This document shows positions 16,200-20,477 of a stretch of 20,477 nt of DNA, piece after piece (positions within the stretch are counted from its first letter, which is position 1; each line of letters opens with the position of its first letter). The notes beneath the pieces are model-generated. The model searched no databases. It worked only from the letters and a program-made list of their open reading frames with translations, and had not been told where the DNA came from. The position numbers and the translations under genes are program-made. Origin of the DNA: an uncultured Candidatus Peregrinibacteria bacterium (lineage in GTDB: Bacteria; Patescibacteriota; JACMRA01); the NCBI GenBank assembly GCA_937127165.1, contig CAKZLR010000045.1, positions 1-20,477 on the forward strand. The letters are read 5' to 3'.

Positions 16200-16510
16200 T
16201 TTAATTACTATACAAACAATCTCCTGTAACTATAGGATTATTATAAAAATATAAAGATTATTATAAATAAATAATATAAACTATAGGATTATTAAGATAG
16301 ATATAAAAAATAATATAATATAACATTAATTAATATAATGAATATATAAATATTACATAATAACACATATACAATAAACATGTATAATTATAATTATATA
16401 TAATATATATACAATAAACATGTATAATATATAATAAAATTTGATATTTTATTTTGTGAAAAATAGAGTTGTAATGTGGAATATCCATAGAAGTAATATC
16501 CATAGAAGTC
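16200..16510. repeat. repeat-dense, very AT-rich spacer
   Basis: About 310 bases, nearly all A and T, with several exact repeats. A 16-base unit (AACTATAGGATTATTA) occurs at 16228-16243 and 16279-16294. A 22-base unit containing ACAATAAACATGTATAAT occurs at 16367-16388 and 16407-16428, 40 bases apart. A 15-base unit (AATATCCATAGAAGT) is in direct tandem at 16480-16494 and 16495-16509. GATTATTATAAA is also duplicated near 16237 and 16256. No reading frame or DnaA box (TTATCCACA type) is seen. It lies between the 3' end of comM and the gatB promoter. Confidence 0.75.
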
Positions 16511-16681
16511 TAAAATCTAATCAATCAATCGTTACAATTTAACAAACTTAACATAGCAGTATAAAAACTTCCTAAAATATCCTAAGTTCTTAGTTAACTT
16601 TCTGTATGATACTCCCAAAATAAAATATGAATTGAAGTATTAAACACGGATTAATCTAAATTGTTAGAATAGCATAGTTAC

Positions 16682-18229
16682 TTAACCCCATCGTCCCCTA
16701 TATTGTAAACTCTCGGCAAGGTGACTGACCTCGATTTTATCACTACCAGCTAAATCTGCAATAGTTCGACTTAACTTCAAAATCTTCATATAAGCTCTCG
16801 CAGAGAGTTTGAACTTATCTATTGCTTGGCTAAGCAATTTTTCACCAGCACTGTCTAGCTTACAATACCTGCGAATCATCGCCGAGTTCATCTCCGCATT
16901 AGTGTGGATATTTTCAGATTCAAATCTCTTGTTTTGAATATCTCTAGCCTTTTGCACTCGTTTGTAAATTTCTTTAGAAGATTCTGCTAATGCTTCCGTT
17001 TGTAACTCTTCCTTAGAAGGTCTATCAACCTGAACTTGAATATCAATTCGGTCAAGAATTGGACCACTAAATTTAGCTTGGTATCTAATAATTGCCGACC
17101 TATTTTGAGGTTTGTTAAAAGCAGCAAGGTCGTCAGTATCAAAACCACTCGGAGTGGGGTTAGCCGCTGCTAAAAGATAAAATCTTGATGGATAAACAAC
17201 TGTACCATTAGCCCTAGAAATAGTTACAAAACCATCTTCCAAGGGTTGTCTAAGAGCCTCAATTGATTCACGGTCAAATTCCGGAAACTCATCTAAAAAC
17301 AAAACCCCTCTGTGAGCTAACGAAATTTCTCCTGGTCGTAATTTTGTGCCACCCCCGACTAAAGAAATGTGAGAAGATGAATGGTGAGGCGAACGAAAAG
17401 GTCTTTGTAAGATAATTTCTCCGTTACGAAGCAACCCAACAACTGAGTAAATTTGAGTTACCTCTAAAATTTCGCTTTCTGTCATCCTAGGCAAAATGGT
17501 TGGGTAACTGCGAGCTAGCATAGTTTTGCCACTTCCGGGGGCACCAATAAACAAAACATTATGGCCTCCGCTAGCTGCAATTTCTAAAGCTCTTTTAGCA
17601 ACTTTTTGGCCTTTTATATAAGCCATATCGTCAGGATAATAACCTTCACTATTTTCTTTATCTGTAACTTCTTTAACTAAATTGGTTAGATCTAAAGGTT
17701 TAACTGGATTAATTCGTTGTAAATTATTAAGATGAGCTACTAGCTGTTTTAAATTATCGACAGGAAAAACTTCTAGCCCTGAGACTAAAGCTCCTTCTTG
17801 ACTGTTGTCTTCAGGAATAAAAACTTGTTTAAAACCATGTTTCTTGGCCCACAAACAAATAATCAAAACTCCGTTAATTGATCTTAAACTCCCGTCAAGC
17901 GACAGTTCCCCTAAAAACAAGGCATCTTGTGGTAAATCAGATTTTACATAACCCATAAGTCGCAAAATTCCAATTGCTATAGGCAAATCAAACCCAGAAC
18001 CACTTTTGTAAATATCTGCTGGAGCTAAATTAACGGTCAATTTGCCTAAAGGAAACTCATAACCACTTTGCTTAATAGCTGCTTTAACTCTTTCTTTACT
18101 CTCCTGTACTGCCTTGTCAGGCAGACCCACAACGATCATAGTTGGCAAAGCTGGAGACAAATCTAACTCCACCTCAATTTTTTGAGCTTCAAGCCCAATG
18201 GTGGTAGCTGTAAAAAGTTTAGTAATCAT
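16682..18229 (-). CDS. comM: ComM/YifB family AAA+ ATPase (Mg-chelatase-like)
   Basis: The 515-residue protein has an N-terminal ChlI-like domain (residues 1 to about 170, with ELDLSPALPTMIVVGLPD and NLAPAD) and an AAA+ core. Walker A GAPGSGKT is at 229-236, Walker B VLFLDE at 309-314, with SPHHSSSHISLVGGG and ILDRIDI nearby. In species studied, ComM is a hexameric helicase that extends branch migration when transforming DNA is integrated. The usual cysteine cluster after the sensor strand (NPCPCG and later Cys) is replaced by AANPTPSG with no cysteine, so no metal site is expected there. ATG at 18229 fits the family start; a GTG ten codons upstream falls inside a palindrome at the promoter and is unlikely. 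Confidence 0.93.
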   Translation of the reverse strand: MITKLFTATTIGLEAQKIEVELDLSPALPTMIVVGLPDKAVQESKERVKAAIKQSGYEFPLGKLTVNLAPADIYKSGSGFDLPIAIGILRLMGYVKSDLPQDALFLGELSLDGSLRSINGVLIICLWAKKHGFKQVFIPEDNSQEGALVSGLEVFPVDNLKQLVAHLNNLQRINPVKPLDLTNLVKEVTDKENSEGYYPDDMAYIKGQKVAKRALEIAASGGHNVLFIGAPGSGKTMLARSYPTILPRMTESEILEVTQIYSVVGLLRNGEIILQRPFRSPHHSSSHISLVGGGTKLRPGEISLAHRGVLFLDEFPEFDRESIEALRQPLEDGFVTISRANGTVVYPSRFYLLAAANPTPSGFDTDDLAAFNKPQNRSAIIRYQAKFSGPILDRIDIQVQVDRPSKEELQTEALAESSKEIYKRVQKARDIQNKRFESENIHTNAEMNSAMIRRYCKLDSAGEKLLSQAIDKFKLSARAYMKILKLSRTIADLAGSDKIEVSHLAESLQYRGRWG

Positions 18230-18253
18230 CGGAAGATGTTGGGTTATCTGTCC

Positions 18254-18273
18254 TAACACAGGTAACTGTGTTA
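18254..18273. promoter_or_regulatory. perfect 8-bp palindrome over the comM promoter (operator candidate)
   Basis: TAACACAG and CTGTGTTA are exact inverted copies four bases apart. The right arm overlaps the predicted -10 box and the left arm lies near the start of transcription. That placement is typical of a repressor operator. If transcribed it would also form a hairpin about 25-45 bases before the ATG. Confidence 0.55.
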
Positions 18274-18295
18274 CTTAAATTAATTTCGTTGTCAA
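18268..18295 (-). promoter_or_regulatory. putative comM promoter
   Basis: A perfect TTGACA on the minus strand (18295-18290) with a 16-base spacer leads to TAACAC (18273-18268), a weak -10 match. The palindrome at 18254-18273 covers the -10. Confidence 0.45.
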
Positions 18296-18430
18296 TACTT
18301 ACTAAACTATTATCATATTAAAAAAGTAACATGTATGATAAAGCATATCTAAGTACAATCAATTACAAACTTTTGCGGTAATACAATTGAAAGTAGTAGT
18401 AAAAAGTAGTAAAACTTAAATTTTGATTTC

Positions 18431-18455
18431 TGTATAAAAACTGAAACAGTTAAAA
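18431..18455 (-). terminator. terminator of tRNA-Gln
   Basis: Immediately after the CCA end, the minus strand reads TTTT and then AACTG, TTT, CAGTT and TTTAT. This is a short 5-bp hairpin followed by a T-run, which fits a simple intrinsic terminator. Confidence 0.5.
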
Positions 18456-18529
18456 TGGCTCGGGGACAGGGACTCGAACCCCGGTTCTCAGTGCCAGAAA
18501 CTGATGTCCTACCACTAGACGATCCCCGA
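18456..18529 (-). tRNA. tRNA-Gln (CTG)
   Basis: A complete 74-base cloverleaf on the minus strand. The acceptor TCGGGGA pairs with TCCCCGA. The anticodon stem TCAGT/ACTGA encloses loop TTCTGGC with anticodon CTG, which reads CAG. The T stem CGGGG/CCCTG contains one G-T pair. The discriminator is G and CCA is encoded. The T1-A72 first pair and G73 are typical of bacterial tRNA-Gln. It has its own promoter and terminator. Confidence 0.96.
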
Positions 18530-18540
18530 ATATTTCCATT

Positions 18541-18569
18541 TATAAATATAATCCTTAGTGTCTTGTCAA
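18541..18569 (-). promoter_or_regulatory. promoter of tRNA-Gln
   Basis: On the minus strand TTGACA (18569-18564) is followed after 17 bases by TTTATA (18546-18541); TATAAA two bases further is an overlapping alternative. Transcription would start about 5 bases before the mature tRNA. Confidence 0.6.
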
Positions 18570-18870
18570 TTTTATTTCTTTCACCTTCTCTGAATTCGAG
18601 ATTTTTAGTTGTGATTACATTTTCGTATCTAAAATTTACACACAATAACCATCTTTCAAACTTATCAATAAGTGTTTAGATTATTTGATTAAAAATAGTT
18701 TTGCAATTATGCAGGATTGAAAAATAACTAGCTGTTAAAATAGGTAAAAACTTAAACCAAATAAAAACACTATTTTATTAGTTTAATCTAATGTACAAGT
18801 AAAAAACGAGATTTTTTGACAAATTACGCTAAATTATAGAAATAATACGGGAATTACAGATGAACCAATT
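18570..18870. other. gap between tRNA-Gln and the cyclophilin relic
   Basis: About 300 bases without a credible gene. TTGACA at 18816-18821 followed by AATAAT at 18841-18846 (19-base spacer) is a possible weak promoter for the downstream cyclophilin gene. Nothing else is recognisable. Confidence 0.35.
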
Positions 18871-19384
18871 ATGTCTTTTTCTCAAATAGGCTTGCCTAAA
18901 AAAGGTGAACAAACAGTAAGACTAGAAACAACTCAAGGTAATATTTTTATTCGTTTATTCCCTCAGAATATTCCCAAAACTGTAGAAAATTTTTTAGGTT
19001 TGGTGGAAAGAAAATATTACGATGGAACCATTTCCCATAGGGTTATTCGTGATTTTATGATTCAAGGAGGCGATCCGACTGGTACTGGTAGAGGTGATAA
19101 GAGTATTTGGGGAGTTCCTTTTGACAAATTTACTATCATCGGAAAAATGTCAGAGGCGCTGTTAGCATGGCTAATGCCGGTCCTACTACGAATGGGTCCC
19201 AGTTTTTTTGTTGCACAAACAGAATCCACTCCCTGACTCAATGGAAAGTATGAGGTTATTGGCCAGCTTTTTGAAGGTTGGGAAATGATAGATATAAATC
19301 GCTAATTTACCTACAGATCAGACAAACAAGCTCTCTCAAGAGTGTAAAATTGTTAACACTCAAATTTATGTTTTTGGAAAATGA
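18871..19384 (+). pseudogene. cyclophilin-type peptidyl-prolyl isomerase, multiply broken
   Basis: The first frame (18871 to about 19150) encodes a clear cyclophilin: VRLETTQGNIFIRLFP, VENFLGLV, YYDGTISHRVIRDFMIQGG and DPTGTGRGDKSIWG. The next block, RGAVSMANAGPTTNGSQFF, lies in another frame (19152-19208). The original frame resumes after a 7-T run with VAQTESTP. TGA at 19234-19236 stands exactly where the family has Trp (TPWL). LNGKYEVIGQLFEGWEMID follows. One extra base near 19294-19297 then shifts to a third frame reading IANLPTDQTNKLSQECK and ending at TGA 19382-19384. So there are three single-base indels and one nonsense change, yet all family blocks remain. This is a very young pseudogene or a cluster of sequencing errors. 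Cyclophilins speed proline isomerisation in protein folding. Confidence 0.88.
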
Positions 19385-19448
19385 CTTGTATAAAAACATT
19401 TTTGAAAATTCCAATTATTTTAATTAATCATATTAATTATTTTTATTT

Positions 19449-19853
19449 ATGCCAACACTTTTTACAAAAATTATCAATGGAGAAATATCTTCCTTTAAAA
19501 TTTTTGAAGACGAACATACTTTTGCTTTTTTAGATATCAACCCACATAACCTAGGACACACACTTATTGTCCCGAAAATTGAGATAGGGGATTACAAAGA
19601 TGTTCCTGAACCCTATTATTCTGCGGTTTTTAGGAACGCAAAACTAATTGGTAGAGCGATTGAAAAAGCTACAAACTGTCGACGAGTAGGTCTAGTGGTT
19701 CATGGTATGGGAGTTCCAGATCATTTTCACCTACACTTAATTCCCATGTTTAGTAGCACAGACCTAAATACCGACAAAGCGAAAACTAGATCAAAAGAAG
19801 AAATGACTCATATTCAAACTAAAATTATCGATCAATTAAATAATATCACCTAA
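19449..19853 (+). CDS. HIT family nucleotide hydrolase/transferase
   Basis: The 134-residue histidine-triad protein has the motif HFHLHLIP with H92, H94 and H96, the nucleotide-phosphate catalytic triad. The N-terminal FTKIINGEISSFKIFEDEHTFAFLDI and NPHNLGHTLIVPK blocks fit the bacterial HinT/Hit branch, which hydrolyses purine nucleotide phosphoramidates or related compounds. The usual GQ before the triad is replaced by a GMGVPD stretch, a modest change. The start ATG is preceded by A/T-rich sequence with no Shine-Dalgarno. It lies just downstream of the cyclophilin relic. Its physiological substrate is unknown. Confidence 0.92.
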   Translation: MPTLFTKIINGEISSFKIFEDEHTFAFLDINPHNLGHTLIVPKIEIGDYKDVPEPYYSAVFRNAKLIGRAIEKATNCRRVGLVVHGMGVPDHFHLHLIPMFSSTDLNTDKAKTRSKEEMTHIQTKIIDQLNNIT

Positions 19854-19945
19854 TACAATCTTTTCGTAACTTTAAGTTTTTTAGCAAAATCAGTGCCCAA
19901 GGCTAACGATTAAGGGTTAATGTGAGGTATGTTTAAATTGTAAGG

Positions 19946-19975
19946 TTGACAAAAATAAAAACTTCACTCTATTGT
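19946..19975 (+). promoter_or_regulatory. promoter of tRNA-Asn
   Basis: TTGACA (19946-19951), an 18-base spacer and TATTGT (19970-19975). Transcription would begin about 6 bases before the tRNA, the same geometry as for tRNA-Gln. Confidence 0.6.
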
Positions 19976-19987
19976 ATAGAGCCTATA

Positions 19988-20063
19988 TCCGGAATAGCTC
20001 AGTCGGTAGAGCAACTGGCTGTTAACCAGTGGGTCACAGGTTCGAGTCCTGTTTCCGGAGCCA
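19988..20063 (+). tRNA. tRNA-Asn (GTT)
   Basis: A complete 76-base cloverleaf. The acceptor TCCGGAA pairs with TTCCGGA. The D arm is GCTC/GAGC. The anticodon stem ACTGG/CCAGT encloses loop CTGTTAA with anticodon GTT. The T stem is ACAGG/CCTGT around TTCGAGT. The discriminator is G and CCA is encoded. Confidence 0.97.
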
Positions 20064-20477
20064 CTGTATGAAAATTGATTGTTGGTTTATGTTTTTTTAG
20101 TGGAAGAATATCGAATTTAGAAAATTTATTTTTACTTCTAGACCTCTTAAATATTAGTTGTTTTTACCACCTTGTACCTTACAAGCCTTGGATTGATTTT
20201 GGGTTAACTTGGATCAAACAGATCAAGTATTTAAGACTCTTTGGAGAGTTTAGTTTTTGCTGTTTTTGTATTAGCTATTATTACTACTTGTTTATTGCTA
20301 TTTATTAAATAAATTTTACTAAATAAATAAAATACAAATAATAATAACAGTTTGTTTTTTATAGGTTGATTAATAATTATTAGGTAATTTGGTTGAAATT
20401 AAATAAACATTAATTTTATTATTTATTATTAAAATTAAAATTAATTAATTATTAAAAGTATTAAAAGTTTGAATTGG
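20064..20477. other. AT-rich tail with a hairpin cluster, no supported gene
   Basis: An open frame with a TTG start at 20075-20308 would give a 77-residue Phe/Tyr/Leu-rich product. It lacks a plausible start signal or family resemblance, so I do not call it a gene. The middle (20171-20249) is relatively GC-rich and forms three consecutive hairpins. The last 170 bases are almost pure A/T. Confidence 0.4.
20171..20258 (+). ncRNA. three tandem hairpins followed by a T-rich run
   Basis: CTTGTA/TACAAG pairs at 20171-20185 around CCT. ACTTGGATC pairs with GATCAAGT at 20207-20228 with one bulged G and an AAACA loop. ACTCT/AGAGT pairs at 20236-20249 around TTGG, and T5 follows at 20254-20258. The last hairpin could be an intrinsic terminator, perhaps for tRNA-Asn read-through or a small RNA. 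No known RNA family is recognised. Confidence 0.3.

Noticed and set aside
16200..16510. Replication origin or CRISPR array
   Set aside because: There are no DnaA boxes, dnaA/dnaN or cas genes nearby, and the repeats are unequal with no regular spacers.
18349..18645. 98-residue minus-strand open frame
   Set aside because: It runs straight through the tRNA-Gln gene, so it is an artefact.
19234..19236. TGA read as tryptophan (altered genetic code)
   Set aside because: TGA stands at a conserved Trp position in the cyclophilin, but TGG encodes Trp in intact genes such as xthA, and the same gene has three frameshifts. A lesion explains it better.
20075..20308. 77-residue open frame after tRNA-Asn
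   Set aside because: TTG start directly behind the tRNA, no leader signal, aromatic-rich composition expected from AT-rich DNA, and no family resemblance. It also overlaps the hairpin cluster.

Overview
This 20.5 kb window is AT-rich (G+C about 30% by eye). It looks like a chromosomal segment of a small-genome bacterium, most likely a member of the Patescibacteria/CPR. The taxonomic call is inference. It rests on the gene mix (fused radical-SAM/GNAT Elp3, FemAB-type peptidoglycan bridge enzyme, short YidC with a basic tail, stand-alone gatB, ComM, NYN-domain protein), on strongly divergent versions of core proteins, and on the near absence of Shine-Dalgarno sequences. The standard code fits: TGG encodes Trp in intact genes and ordinary stops end them.

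Layout. 105-848 (+) is a NYN-domain nuclease-like gene. 1086-2465 (-) is an rbfA-like/yidC operon behind a TTGACA promoter. 2610-4525 (-) is a two-gene ABC-2 exporter. 4526-6148 is a gene-poor stretch. It holds only a tiny Tat-signal peptide gene with a Gly/Tyr-rich tail (5228-5449, with its own good promoter) and the relic of an Smr-domain gene broken by one in-frame TAA (5783-6091). 6149-7882 (-) is an unusual fusion of a FemAB transferase with a membrane-anchored SanA/DUF218 domain. Divergent from it is xthA (8264-9163, +), followed by tRNA-Lys(CTT).

From 9596 to 18529 everything lies on the minus strand. In transcription order: tRNA-Gln(CTG), comM, gatB, a GlmU-like nucleotidyltransferase, elp3, and a flavoprotein of the class I disulfide-oxidoreductase fold that has lost both redox cysteines. 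On the right are a cyclophilin gene wrecked by three small indels and a Trp-to-stop change (18871-19384, +), a HIT-family gene (19449-19853, +), tRNA-Asn(GTT), and an AT-rich tail with a cluster of hairpins.

Themes. Translation and RNA biology dominate: three tRNAs, GatB (Gln-tRNA amidation), Elp3 (wobble-uridine modification) and an RbfA-like factor. Cell-envelope functions come second (YidC, FemAB-SanA, GlmU-like, ABC exporter, Tat peptide). DNA processing is represented by XthA, ComM and the Smr relic. Intact genes cover only about 73% of the window by my tally, and two broken genes are present, which suggests ongoing decay. Points most worth a second look are the Tat-signal mini-protein, the FemAB-SanA fusion, the cysteine-less flavoprotein, the long hairpin between elp3 and that flavoprotein gene, the palindrome over the comM promoter, and the repeat-dense AT-rich spacer upstream of gatB.
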